Of a DNA stretch of 64,000 bases, positions 33,731 to 42,398 are shown one piece after another. The notes under the pieces are model-generated. The model ran no database searches, was not told the DNA's origin, and saw nothing but the letters and a program-made list of their open reading frames with translations. The number at the start of each line of letters is the position of its first letter. Within the stretch, counting starts at the first letter, position 1. A program made the translations under genes and the position numbers. Source of the stretch: Lacipirellulaceae bacterium (lineage in GTDB: Bacteria; Planctomycetota; Planctomycetia; Pirellulales; Lacipirellulaceae); NCBI GenBank assembly GCA_040218535.1, contig JAVJRG010000005.1:124001-188000 (forward strand). Direction: 5' to 3'.

Positions 33731-36067
33731 CTACCTGCTTCTCAGTCCAAAAGTGTTGACCGAGGATGGTTCGGCAGGAATCGGGGAAATCGTCGCGGCG
33801 ACAGGCTTCGTGCCACTCCACAGCAATGCTTCTTCCCCCTTTTTCAGGTCGATGCTGAAGACCCCTGGCTCGATCTCTTCCAGCAGGTGTTCACGATTGC
33901 CCGTGATTTTTACCTGGCCGCTCAAGCTGGGGCTGATCACGCAGGGTTCACCGGCAAGGCTTTTTACACGAACAAACTTTGTTTCGCCATCGTTGCGTTT
34001 CGCACTGACGAGAAACGCGCCTTCGGTGCGTAGATCGTGAAAAACAATGTCGGGCCATGCGTCGGGCCCTGCCGGGAAGACGCGGATACGATCGCCCCAA
34101 CTTTGCAGGAGCATGTCGTGCATGCTTTGCGCTGCGGAGAGCGGCGTTTCCATCACGGGGCCGGCTTCCTTGTAAAGCCCGTTGGGTTGGAGGAAACGTT
34201 CGAGCCCCTTGAGATACTTCAAGGAATCGTTTCCGTTGCCGATCGCTGCTGAAATGGAAGAAGCTCCAGTGAATGAGTAGCCTTGCAGAGCCCCCTTGAA
34301 GCTGATCCAGTGTTTCAGAGACTTCTCGATGAGCTCGCGCTGGCCGGGCTGGTCAACGTTGACGAGATACAGGGGGTAGGCCATTAACAGATGCGAGTAG
34401 TGTCTGTGAGAGCGACTGAACGGTTGCCCTCGACCGATCATGAAGCCGTTTTCGTCCGCGGGGTAATCAGCCAGTCTTTCTAAGAGGTCTTTCCAAGCAG
34501 GTCGGAGCGGGTCGGCGATGTCGAGTCGCTCGGAAGCCTCGAGTAGCGCTTCGCAACCCCAGCGGAGTAAAGCCAAATCGTAATTGCAATCGGGAGCGGT
34601 TCCGCCATACTCAGGGGAGTAGGTTGGTGGAAGGTGCAAGCGGCCATCGTCACCCTCTTCGAGTAAATGGCGTTGGAAATTGACTGCTCGTCGCAACAGC
34701 GGGTAAATCTTCTTGCGGAGCAGCTCGTCGTCCATCGAATAACGGTAGTGCATCCAGCAGTTGTGCATCGCCCAGGTGAGATTCCCCGTGCAAGCCCAGT
34801 AGCGCATGTCTCCATTGCGGGGTTCGATTAAGTCTTGAGCGGACGTTACGGGAATGTAGGCGGAGTCCTCCTGCCATTCTTTCGGACTTACATTGTTGAT
34901 CAGGTGTTGCTGATTCTTGTGGAGCGTGTTGATGAGCGACTCGGCCAAATGCAATCGGTTCGAGGCGCAGGTCGGCCAATAGCAAAGCTGGACGTTGAGG
35001 TCCCAGGTGATGTAGGGCCAGGGAGTTGGCTGAATCCATGGGCCGGCGGTATCCATCATTGGTCGGTCCGAACGAGTCGCGCAGGCCATTTTGTACATTT
35101 GGTGCCAGTAGAAGCTCTCCAGTCGTGTGTCGGGGATCGAGACGAAACTTGCAGGATAGTAACTGTGCCACCAGTCCAGATGCTCCTCGGGAATCTGGTG
35201 ATATTTGTTCTTAGTTGCTTGTTCGACATTCGCCTTCGCGCGGTAGGCTGCGGTGGTTTCCGGAAACGTTTTTTCGATGCTGACGATGTGTCGCTCGTGA
35301 TGATTTCCGGTGGGCGTGCTTTCCCAGGCAACCGCATATTGGCCGCCGGCGAGTAGGTTTTGAACCGAAAAACCTTCCAAGGCGTGCGCAGAAGCGTCTG
35401 GCTGCTGGACGGGGGTAACTTCGACCGGCGGGTTGGGCTCGAAGAGCTTGAGCGTCTTACGGTAATGGTTGCCGTACCTTTCCGCGAAATCTTCAACTTG
35501 CTTTTCGGTTCTGGGATAACCTGGACGGGTCGTTTCCGCTTTCGCTGGCTCCCAGGTCCAGTGGCAGGATTGGAAACTGCCTGAATTGACCCCCGTCAAG
35601 AACGTTTCAATGAGCATCTTGTCGGCGTGAACGTAGTGCTCAATTCCTACCTCGCCTGCATCCGTGGTAATCGTACCACGCAGGGCGGCGTCGTAGAGAT
35701 TGAGACGCCAATTGCAGCCAGTGACCTTTTCCTCGAAATTCAGGTAGAAGGAACCGATCATTAGTCGCGGTCGACTGTAAGCGGTCCAGCCGTGGGTGTT
35801 GTCACGGTGGTCTTGGATGTCGACACGGAAGAGTTGCAGGCGAAGAGCCTCACGCTTCTTGTCCCAGTAGAGCATCGTGCCCAGATTGCCGTTGCCCAGG
35901 TAGGGAGCTTCTTCCCAGCGTGTCGGCACGCGTTCCCAAAGAAGATCGTGTCGGGCCATGAATCTTGACCAGTCAACTTCGAGTTGGCAGAGGTCTTCAG
36001 ATTTAGCAGTCTGAACAAACGTGCTGATCAGCACGAACAGGAGCAGAGAGAGCGACTTCGTTTTCAT
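33731..36067 (-). CDS. Exported glycoside hydrolase, GH95-like
   Basis: The start was set at MKTKSLSLLLFVLISTFVQT, a clean signal peptide, giving 778 residues. Residues about 30-270 form an N-terminal beta-sandwich (WEEAPYLGNGNLGTMLYWD is the family-type opening). About 300-690 is an alpha/alpha-barrel (TWDLNVQLCYWPTCASNRL, HLPPTYSPEYGG, RSHRHYSHLLMAYPL). A beta C-terminal domain follows. This matches GH95 alpha-L-fucosidase/galactosidase relatives. Periplasmic or surface location is likely. It may recycle or trim fucose-type glycans; the substrate is inferred from family only. Confidence 0.75.
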   Translation of the reverse strand: MKTKSLSLLLFVLISTFVQTAKSEDLCQLEVDWSRFMARHDLLWERVPTRWEEAPYLGNGNLGTMLYWDKKREALRLQLFRVDIQDHRDNTHGWTAYSRPRLMIGSFYLNFEEKVTGCNWRLNLYDAALRGTITTDAGEVGIEHYVHADKMLIETFLTGVNSGSFQSCHWTWEPAKAETTRPGYPRTEKQVEDFAERYGNHYRKTLKLFEPNPPVEVTPVQQPDASAHALEGFSVQNLLAGGQYAVAWESTPTGNHHERHIVSIEKTFPETTAAYRAKANVEQATKNKYHQIPEEHLDWWHSYYPASFVSIPDTRLESFYWHQMYKMACATRSDRPMMDTAGPWIQPTPWPYITWDLNVQLCYWPTCASNRLHLAESLINTLHKNQQHLINNVSPKEWQEDSAYIPVTSAQDLIEPRNGDMRYWACTGNLTWAMHNCWMHYRYSMDDELLRKKIYPLLRRAVNFQRHLLEEGDDGRLHLPPTYSPEYGGTAPDCNYDLALLRWGCEALLEASERLDIADPLRPAWKDLLERLADYPADENGFMIGRGQPFSRSHRHYSHLLMAYPLYLVNVDQPGQRELIEKSLKHWISFKGALQGYSFTGASSISAAIGNGNDSLKYLKGLERFLQPNGLYKEAGPVMETPLSAAQSMHDMLLQSWGDRIRVFPAGPDAWPDIVFHDLRTEGAFLVSAKRNDGETKFVRVKSLAGEPCVISPSLSGQVKITGNREHLLEEIEPGVFSIDLKKGEEALLWSGTKPVAATISPIPAEPSSVNTFGLRSR

Positions 36068-36184
36068 GGCGTAGAGGGGAGAGTGTTTGTTGATCACGCG
36101 GAAGAATCACGTAGCCGCCGTCGCCAGATGGTGGAGGGCAGCCCACATTGATTCAGCCCATTGTCCACGTTTTCGCAAACGTCT

Positions 36185-37333
36185 CTACACGCTATCTGAC
36201 ATCAGAAACGCGCGAACACCCTCGACGATGCGTTCTGCGGCATTTCCATCGCCGTAAGGGTTGGCGGTTTGGGCCATGCGCTGGTAGGCCTGATCATCGG
36301 TGAGCAGCGTCATGGCCTCGCTGACGATACGCTCGGTGTTCGGCCCCACCAGTTTGACGGCCCCGGCAGCGACGCCTTCGGGGCGTTCGGTTGTGTCTCG
36401 CATCACCAGGACCGGTTTGCCGAGGCTGGGCGCTTCTTCCTGCACTCCGCCCGAGTCAGTCAGGATAAGACGGCTAGCGCGAGCGAGTGCAACGAACTGC
36501 GTGTAGGGTTGCGGAGCGATCAACCGAACATTCTTGAGGTTACCTAGCTTCTTGTGCACCACGTCTTTCACGCGGGGATTCAAATGAACCGGGTACACGA
36601 ACAAAGCTTCAGGGCGAAGCTCCGCAAGTTGGCGAATGGCATCACAGATTTGCAGGAACCCTTCGCCGAGGTTCTCACGGCGGTGGCCGGTGATCAGGAT
36701 CATCTCGCGGTCAGCGATTTCTTCACCAACGAGTTCGGCAAGCTCGGCTTGAAGCTGGGGAGCAACCTCAGGCTGTTGCTGCCTTTCGACTTCCATAAGC
36801 AGTGCGTCGATCACCGTGTTACCGGTCACGGTGATTCGCTCCTCGGAAATCTTCTCCGCTAAGAGCGCATCGCGCGAAGTCGTCGTCGGCGCGAAGTGCA
36901 GGTCGGCGAGCGGGCTTACCAAACGGCGGTTCGCTTCTTCGGGAAACGGCGAGTGGAGGTTTCCCGTCCGCAAGCCGGCCTCGACGTGTCCGATGGGTAT
37001 TTTGCGATAGAAGCTCGCCAGTGCTGCACAAAGGACGGTCGTCGTATCGCCTTGGACGAGAACAAAGTCAGGCGTCAGTTCAGCGAGTGCCTCGTCGATG
37101 CGACTCACCAGCCGCGAGGTAAGCCCCGCGAGGGTTTGGTCCTTCACCATCACGTCCAAGTCCTTATCGACTTGAATGCCGAACAGGTCGATTACCTGGC
37201 GGATCATTTCGCGGTGTTGCCCCGCGTTGATGACGACTGGTTCGAGCTGGTCGTCGGCTTTCAACGCTGCGACAACCGGGGCCATCTTGATGGCTTCGGG
37301 GCGGGTTCCAATGAAGACAGCAACGCGATGCAT
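36185..37333 (-). CDS. wecB: UDP-N-acetylglucosamine 2-epimerase (non-hydrolysing)
   Basis: A 382-residue cytosolic enzyme making UDP-ManNAc from UDP-GlcNAc. Motifs are VFIGTRPEAIKMAPVV at the start, VLVQGDTTTVLCAALA, the GHVEAGLRTGNLHSPFPEE block, and DSGGVQEEAPSLGKPVLVMR with the catalytic and allosteric residues. The length is typical. It supplies a sugar nucleotide to the surrounding polysaccharide genes. It is on the same strand as the GH95-like gene, 117 bp upstream of it. Confidence 0.95.
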   Translation of the reverse strand: MHRVAVFIGTRPEAIKMAPVVAALKADDQLEPVVINAGQHREMIRQVIDLFGIQVDKDLDVMVKDQTLAGLTSRLVSRIDEALAELTPDFVLVQGDTTTVLCAALASFYRKIPIGHVEAGLRTGNLHSPFPEEANRRLVSPLADLHFAPTTTSRDALLAEKISEERITVTGNTVIDALLMEVERQQQPEVAPQLQAELAELVGEEIADREMILITGHRRENLGEGFLQICDAIRQLAELRPEALFVYPVHLNPRVKDVVHKKLGNLKNVRLIAPQPYTQFVALARASRLILTDSGGVQEEAPSLGKPVLVMRDTTERPEGVAAGAVKLVGPNTERIVSEAMTLLTDDQAYQRMAQTANPYGDGNAAERIVEGVRAFLMSDSV

Positions 37334-37450
37334 ATGGAGAGGCGAGAGGTTAGGGGAGAGAGGCTAGTGCGAGGCAAGTGCTATCATCGCAAGCAGCGTG
37401 GGCGTTTGCAAATTCGAGGAAGCAAAAGTGATCAAGAGTTATCGATTCTC

Positions 37451-37481
37451 ATTTCGCCGCTGAGCAAGCCAGCGGCGAAAT
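37451..37481. repeat. Perfect hairpin ATTTCGCCGCT / AGCGGCGAAAT
   Basis: An 11-bp perfect stem with a 9-nt loop in the divergent spacer between wecB and the GT9 gene. The core resembles the GCCGCTGAGC hairpin repeats at 42275-42325. Confidence 0.7.
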
Positions 37482-37578
37482 ACGAGCGATCTGTGAATCC
37501 CTCTTCCAATTGCTGTATTCACAAACAATTGCTATCGTTCAGATTCTCAGCACTTCTCAAGCCTGCAAGGAAGCAGCA

Positions 37579-38619
37579 ATGTCGTCGAGTTCCCCAAGAA
37601 TCCTCATCGTTCGCCTAACCGCTGTCGGCGACGTGATTCACGGCATGCCGGTGGCGTGTGCTCTGCGCGATGCCTTTCCAAACGCAACTCTTGGCTGGGT
37701 TGTTGAGGGTGGTGGCGGCGATTTACTCGAAGGGCATCCGGCGATTGATCATCTGATTCGCGTGCCGCGGCGGTGGTGGAAGTCGCTGCGGACGATACGC
37801 ACCGCTGGCAAGCAGCTTCGGGCGCTTGAGTTTGACACCACCGTCGACCTCCAATGCCTGACCAAGAGCGCCGTGCTAGCAAAGTTCAGCGGTGCCCGCA
37901 GGCGGCTCGGGGCCGGGGGAAAGTCGGCCCGTGAAATCAGTGGCTGGTTAAACAATGAGCTGACGGTCGTGAAAGCGGATCACGTTGTGGACCTTTACCT
38001 GGGGATACTCAAGCCGTTAGGAATTACCCAACCAGAGGTCCGCTTCGACATGCCTGAGCGGGAAGTCGATGGGCAGTTCGCTGATAGCGTCCTGCAAGAA
38101 TTGAGTCTTCCCGCCAAACAGTATGTCGTCCTGAATCCTGGAGCGGGGTGGAACTCGAAGCTCTGGCCAGCGGAGCGCTACGGCGAAATTGCGAAGCGAC
38201 TGTTTGAGCGGTTTGGAGTACGTTCGCTGGCGGTATGGGGAGGGCAGGAAGAGCTGGCGATGGCGGAGACGATTGTTCGCACGAGCGACCGTGCGGCAAT
38301 GCTCGCCCCGAGCACATCACTGCGTGAGCTTTCTGCTCTTCTACGGCGGGCGAGACTATTCATTGGCAGTGACACAGGTCCGATGCACTTGGCAGTCGCG
38401 GTCGATACGCCGGCCGTGAGTTTGCATGGCACCAGCCGTGCCGAGTGGTGCGGGGCCTACGGAGCTTCAAATCGTCGCGTGCAGGCTTACTACCAGGAAG
38501 GCTCGGCCAAAGAGCGGCGGAGTGCTGAGAACACCGCGATGCGTGCGATCACTGTCGAGGACGTTTTCGTCGCGGCGTCGGAATTGCTTGAAGCGGACGA
38601 GTTGCGGCGGTGTGGGTGA
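37579..38619 (+). CDS. Glycosyltransferase family 9 (heptosyltransferase-like)
   Basis: The start was set at ATG 37579 because AAGGAAG lies a few bases upstream; an earlier start at 37510 adds non-conserved residues. The 346-residue product has the GT9 opening ILIVRLTAVGDVIHGMPVAC. The C-terminal donor-binding block shows VLNPGAGWNSKLWPAERYGE and then FIGSDTGPMHLAVAVDTPAV. GT9 enzymes add heptose or similar sugars to lipopolysaccharide core. It is convergent with a GT4 gene; a DUF4254 gene is near, a combination that suggests outer-membrane glycolipid assembly. Confidence 0.9.
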   Translation: MSSSSPRILIVRLTAVGDVIHGMPVACALRDAFPNATLGWVVEGGGGDLLEGHPAIDHLIRVPRRWWKSLRTIRTAGKQLRALEFDTTVDLQCLTKSAVLAKFSGARRRLGAGGKSAREISGWLNNELTVVKADHVVDLYLGILKPLGITQPEVRFDMPEREVDGQFADSVLQELSLPAKQYVVLNPGAGWNSKLWPAERYGEIAKRLFERFGVRSLAVWGGQEELAMAETIVRTSDRAAMLAPSTSLRELSALLRRARLFIGSDTGPMHLAVAVDTPAVSLHGTSRAEWCGAYGASNRRVQAYYQEGSAKERRSAENTAMRAITVEDVFVAASELLEADELRRCG

Positions 38620-38621
38620 GG

Positions 38622-38705
38622 CCAGTTTTCAGTTGGCAGTGTTCAGTTTTCAGTAAAGAAAGATCACCAACCACTGTCCAATTCTGTGATCGAGAACTGA
38701 GAACT
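38622..38705. repeat. AGTTTTCAGTTGGCAGT repeat module
   Basis: The segment 38622-38654 repeats AGTTTTCAGT / AGTGTTCAGT units; a degenerate reverse arm (GAGAACTGAGAACTC) lies near 38690-38705. The 17-base unit is identical to one at 12318. It fills the gap between convergent GT9 and GT4 genes. Confidence 0.65.
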
Positions 38706-38707
38706 CA

Positions 38708-39835
38708 CTATCCCAACACACGATCGTAGACGCCTTCAAGCGTTGACGTGAATCGGTGCCAGGAGAACACGTCGCGTGCTCTTTCGCGACCAGCTTCACC
38801 CATCTTGCTTGCGAACTCGCGATTGTCGAGTAGCGTGAGAATCGCTTCGGCCACTGCCGGTCCATCACCGACGGGGACCAGCAAGCCGGTCTCGCCGTTG
38901 GCAATCGATTCGGGCGCTCCACCTGCTTGGCAGCCTACGATGGGGCGAGCGCTGAGCGCCGCTTCGATGTAGACCAACGCACACGGCTCGCGATGTGAGG
39001 GCAGAGCCATCACATCGATCGCGTTCATCAGGTCTGCCGTGTCACGACGGAAGCCGTTGAAGCGAACATTTTCGAGAAAGCCTTCGTCACGAGCTTTTGT
39101 CTCTAGTTCTTCGCGAAGCTTCCCAGTGCCCATGACCCAGAACTGTGTTGTGGGGAAGAGGTTGAGGATTCGTGGGATCGCTTCGAAAAGTTCGCGGTAA
39201 CCTTTCTTGATGGAAAGATGGCCGAACGTGCCGATCACCGGGGTCTCGGCGTCGGCTCCGAATTCCTTCCGCACTTCGAGTGGATCGCGTGTGGGGACGA
39301 ACTCGTCTTGCTCCAGTGCGTTATAGAGGACGGTAATCTTTGCTGGGTCGATGCCTTGGTCGACCATGTGTTGTTTGATCGCATTGGAGACGCACAGCAA
39401 ATGGGTCTGCTTGGAGTGCCATTTGGCCGAGGTGAAGCCTTGGACGTGACCGATCGACTTCGGCCCTCCCAAGGTTTCCATCCAGCCGCACCACCAGCTG
39501 GCAGAGGACAGCGTCGATTGGACGACCTGCACGTGATGACGCTTGGCGGCCCGGGCGATCAGCGCGGGTGCCGCGACGTTCACTTTGCCGCCAATGCGTG
39601 CCACGTCGACATCCATTCCTAAGTGTTGCATCTCAGGGATGGCAGGCGAGCCGCTCTTCACGAGGACCGGCATCACGTGGCCGCGAGCGGTCATTCGTTT
39701 AGTGAGACGCACCAGTTGCATCTCCGCTCCCGACATGTGCGACGGGGTGATGACTTGCAGGATGCGCCGCGTCTTGACCTTCTGCGCGTTGGCGAAAAGA
39801 CGCTTGTTGTTGGATGTCTTGAGCGTGGAGGGCAT
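38708..39835 (-). CDS. Glycosyltransferase family 4
   Basis: The start was set at MPSTLKTSNN (39835). A longer frame to 39910 exists, but its first 25 codons fall largely in a perfect inverted repeat and are not conserved-looking. The 375-residue GT-B enzyme shows RILQVITPSHMSGAEMQLVR, VIGTFGHLSIKKGYRELFEA and HREPCALVYIEAALSARPIV with the E-x7-E pair. It probably extends a surface glycan. The DUF4254 gene lies upstream on the same strand, separated by the repeat. Confidence 0.88.
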   Translation of the reverse strand: MPSTLKTSNNKRLFANAQKVKTRRILQVITPSHMSGAEMQLVRLTKRMTARGHVMPVLVKSGSPAIPEMQHLGMDVDVARIGGKVNVAAPALIARAAKRHHVQVVQSTLSSASWWCGWMETLGGPKSIGHVQGFTSAKWHSKQTHLLCVSNAIKQHMVDQGIDPAKITVLYNALEQDEFVPTRDPLEVRKEFGADAETPVIGTFGHLSIKKGYRELFEAIPRILNLFPTTQFWVMGTGKLREELETKARDEGFLENVRFNGFRRDTADLMNAIDVMALPSHREPCALVYIEAALSARPIVGCQAGGAPESIANGETGLLVPVGDGPAVAEAILTLLDNREFASKMGEAGRERARDVFSWHRFTSTLEGVYDRVLG

Positions 39836-39845
39836 GGATTTAGCC

Positions 39846-39917
39846 GTAGGGTATGCCGAGGTACGAGGCATACCATGAACATCGGTTAGGTATGCCTCGT
39901 ACCTCGGCATACCCTAC
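39846..39917. repeat. Perfect 29-bp inverted repeat
   Basis: Arms at 39846-39874 and 39889-39917 are exact reverse complements (beginning GTAGGGTATGCCGAGG) with a 14-nt spacer. It lies 10 bp before the GT4 start codon, between that gene and the DUF4254 gene. Confidence 0.92.
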
Positions 39918-39936
39918 AAGTGAAGCGAATCGGCGT

Positions 39937-40575
39937 CTAAGCAGCCTTCTTGTAGAGATAAGGATTCAGCGTTGCGTCGTTGTACATTTTCATCTGGCGA
40001 TAGACTTTCAGTAGTTTCTCGCCCGAGAAGAGGTCGCCGAGAAGTTCAGCAAGTGAGTTGGAGAGGTCCGCCTGTTGCAAACGGCAGCGGTCGAGACGTT
40101 CGTTGACCTTGTCGCAGTGGGCTTGGTCTACATCGTCGCGATCGAGCTGTTCTTCCAAGTGATAAACCCGCAGCGACATGATCGAGAGCCGGTCGATCGC
40201 GCTGCCGGGTGTTTCCGTGTTGAGTCGCGCATCCGCCTTGGGGGTCACGCCAGACTCGCCAAGCGCGTCGATGATCGCTTCGTCAACACGTTCGATCCAG
40301 TCGTTGCGGTTTTGGTTGTAACCATCGATGGCGCGCTTCACCATCGCGATTCGCGCGTCGCTAACGTCTTTGCTGCGTGCGATATCTTCCTCGTGCCACA
40401 ACAGGAAATTGAATTGGTGTTGTTGGCAGATGGTAGCCATTAGGCCCACGTAAGGATTGTCCGGATCACGCTCATGCCAGCCAGCGACGGTGTCGCGATG
40501 GAGGCGATTGACCGACGCCACAAAAGCGATGGAGTCTTTAGGAAAGGGAGCACCCGAGAGGATTTGGGAAGACAT
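39937..40575 (-). CDS. DUF4254 domain protein
   Basis: A 212-residue protein, start MSSQILSGAPFPKD. It is mostly helical and charged, without signal peptide or membrane segment. Landmarks are HRDTVAGWHERDPDNPYVGL, FNFLLWHEEDIARS and PGSAIDRLSIMSLRVYHLEE, typical of DUF4254 proteins that occur beside heptosyltransferase and other lipopolysaccharide genes. Its role there is not known. An upstream in-frame start at 40647 is less likely because it adds a low-complexity Thr-rich stretch. Confidence 0.85.
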   Translation of the reverse strand: MSSQILSGAPFPKDSIAFVASVNRLHRDTVAGWHERDPDNPYVGLMATICQQHQFNFLLWHEEDIARSKDVSDARIAMVKRAIDGYNQNRNDWIERVDEAIIDALGESGVTPKADARLNTETPGSAIDRLSIMSLRVYHLEEQLDRDDVDQAHCDKVNERLDRCRLQQADLSNSLAELLGDLFSGEKLLKVYRQMKMYNDATLNPYLYKKAA

Positions 40576-40670
40576 GGCACGCGTCCTTGCGAGGGATTGG
40601 GTATTTGTAAGCGTGGGGATACTAGGAACCGTACCCGTTGTTAGCAAGGTAAGATGGGTAAAAGAGTTAC

Positions 40671-40740
40671 TAGCCCGCGAGCTACGTCTCGCGCGGAAGA
40701 TTAGCTTCTAGGTTCCGCGCGAGGCGTAGCTCGCGGGCTA
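40671..40740. repeat. 28-bp inverted repeat TAGCCCGCGAGCTACG
   Basis: Arms at 40671-40698 and 40713-40740 are reverse complements with one mismatch. The first 26 bases recur exactly at 57190-57215, and a fragment abuts the start codon at 52136. It lies in the spacer between the divergent DUF4254 and M28 peptidase genes. Confidence 0.9.
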
Positions 40741-40773
40741 GGTATCAATAAACGAGTGGCTTACAATCAAATC

Positions 40774-41883
40774 ATGAGTTCAACCACGATGAAAAAAGCC
40801 CGAACAGCAGATCCGGTTAAGCCTAGTCAGATGAAACTGCTTGTCGGTTTTCTGCTAGCACTCGGTTTGGGGATCGTCGTGGTTGCACTTTTTCAGAGGA
40901 AGCCGCCGAAGCTGGATCCGGGGCCACTCCCTCTGGAAACGGGCACGGCAGCTTCTGCTCGTGAGATATTACGTGTTGGGAAACCACTCCCGAAGTCGGA
41001 ACGGTTCTCGGGGAGAGTTGCTTATGCCCATCTGCTGGCGATTTGCGAACTGGGTTCGCGAATGAGCGGGTCGCCAGGAATGAAAGCCCAGCAGGAGGTA
41101 CTCACGAAGCACTTCACGCAGCTTGGGGCGCAAGTTTCGCTGCAGGAGTTCAATGCCGGCCGAAACCCAGCGACGGGACAAGAGCAACCGATGCAGAACT
41201 TGATTGTCGAGTTTCACCCCGAAGCAACTGAGCGGGTTTTGCTCTGCGCGCACTACGATACTCGACCTCTGCCCGACCGCGACCCCGATCCCTGGCAGCG
41301 TCGCAATGGCGTTTTTCTGGGGGCCAATGATGGGGCCAGTGGCGTGGCTCTGCTGATGGAGTTGGGACATCGGTTGCCGAAGGATCCCCAGTTGGGAATC
41401 GACTTTGTGTTCTTCGATGGCGAGGAATACATCTACGACGAACGGATCGACGAGTACTTTTACGGCAGTACTTACTTTGCCCAGCAGTATCGTTCGAACC
41501 CACCCGCCCATCGATACAAGTATGGCGTGCTTGTCGATATGGTCGCTGACGCGCGTTTGGGAATCCCCATGGAATGGCACAGCAGCAACTGGCCAGACAC
41601 ACGGCCCCTGGTCCAAGAGATTTGGGGCGTCGCCAAGCAACTGCGCGTCCGCGAGTTTATTCACAAAGTGAATCCCGATCCGGTGCTTGACGATCATATT
41701 CCGTTGAACAAGATTGCGCGGATACCGACGATCGACATTATCGACTTCGCTTATCCGAACCCGCGCAACGGTTATTGGCACACGACCGCGGATCGCCCCG
41801 AGAACTGCTCAGCCGATTCCCTTTACAAGGTTGGTTGGGTTTTGCAGGAATGGTTGCACGCGAAATTGAGCGAGAATAAGTAG
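40774..41883 (+). CDS. M28 peptidase / glutaminyl-peptide cyclotransferase-like
   Basis: A 369-residue protein anchored by one N-terminal membrane segment (LLVGFLLALGLGIVVVALF) with the catalytic domain outside. The zinc site is complete: HYDTRPLPDRDP, the bridging GANDGASGVALLMEL, DGEE (FVFFDGEEYIYDE) and the late DDHIPL and HTTADRPENC. The spacing and WHSSNWPDT-type insert resemble glutaminyl cyclases, which form N-terminal pyroglutamate, rather than aminopeptidases. The start was taken at ATG 40774; a GTG at 40756 is possible. A small membrane protein gene follows 10 bp later, probably in the same operon. Confidence 0.85.
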   Translation: MSSTTMKKARTADPVKPSQMKLLVGFLLALGLGIVVVALFQRKPPKLDPGPLPLETGTAASAREILRVGKPLPKSERFSGRVAYAHLLAICELGSRMSGSPGMKAQQEVLTKHFTQLGAQVSLQEFNAGRNPATGQEQPMQNLIVEFHPEATERVLLCAHYDTRPLPDRDPDPWQRRNGVFLGANDGASGVALLMELGHRLPKDPQLGIDFVFFDGEEYIYDERIDEYFYGSTYFAQQYRSNPPAHRYKYGVLVDMVADARLGIPMEWHSSNWPDTRPLVQEIWGVAKQLRVREFIHKVNPDPVLDDHIPLNKIARIPTIDIIDFAYPNPRNGYWHTTADRPENCSADSLYKVGWVLQEWLHAKLSENK

Positions 41884-41893
41884 ACTCCAAGAA

Positions 41894-42253
41894 ATGATCC
41901 TCTTCGGCTACGCATTGATCGCACTCTCCGCCGGGCTTCTGGCTTTGCACTGGCAAGCATGGCGCGAGGCGGAGGCGACGCGTGGGGAGTTTGAGTCGCG
42001 GCAACTCAATCGACGCAGCCAAGCGAGCGCCCTGATCGGCGTGGTTGGACTGGCCGTTACGCTGTTCGAGCAGATTCCGCGACGCCCCTGGCCCTTTACG
42101 ATTTATGCTGCTTGTTTGGTCGTCGCGACCGGTCTGATCTTGTGGCTGGCTTTCGCCGACGTGATGGCAAATCGGCAACAAGAGCACGAGCAGCGGATGA
42201 GTGACCTGGCGGAGGCGCTCAAAGAGCATCTGGCCGACAGCGAAGAGCAGTGA
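41894..42253 (+). CDS. Small two-pass membrane protein
   Basis: A 119-residue protein with a hydrophobic N-terminus (ILFGYALIALSAGLLALHW), a short basic linker with a second hydrophobic stretch (ALIGVVGLAVTLF), a third membrane segment (FTIYAACLVVATGLILWLAF), and a charged helical C-terminal tail. The family is not recognised. It lies 10 bp after the M28 peptidase gene and upstream of another membrane protein gene of unknown function. Confidence 0.75.
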   Translation: MILFGYALIALSAGLLALHWQAWREAEATRGEFESRQLNRRSQASALIGVVGLAVTLFEQIPRRPWPFTIYAACLVVATGLILWLAFADVMANRQQEHEQRMSDLAEALKEHLADSEEQ

Positions 42254-42274
42254 CCTACGCGGGAAGCCAGTTTC

Positions 42275-42325
42275 GCCGCTGAGCTTGCTCCGCGTAGAAG
42301 CCTAGCGCGGAGCAAGCTCAGCGGC
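42275..42325. repeat. Perfect 20-bp inverted repeat GCCGCTGAGCTTGCTCCGCG
   Basis: Arms at 42275-42294 and 42306-42325 are exact reverse complements with an 11-nt spacer. Related short palindromes are at 13619, 37451 and 46370. It may reduce read-through between the flanking membrane protein genes. Confidence 0.88.
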
Positions 42326-42398
42326 TATATGTGGATGCTAGCGATTGCCATGCGTTGCGTTAGAATAGAGTTTCGCAATCCGCTCTTTGGACTTTTCC

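Noticed and set aside
39836-39910. N-terminal extension of the GT4 gene
   Set aside because: These codons largely fall in a perfect inverted repeat; both arms translate to similar junk (MPRYEAY and MPRTSAY), so the start was moved to 39835.
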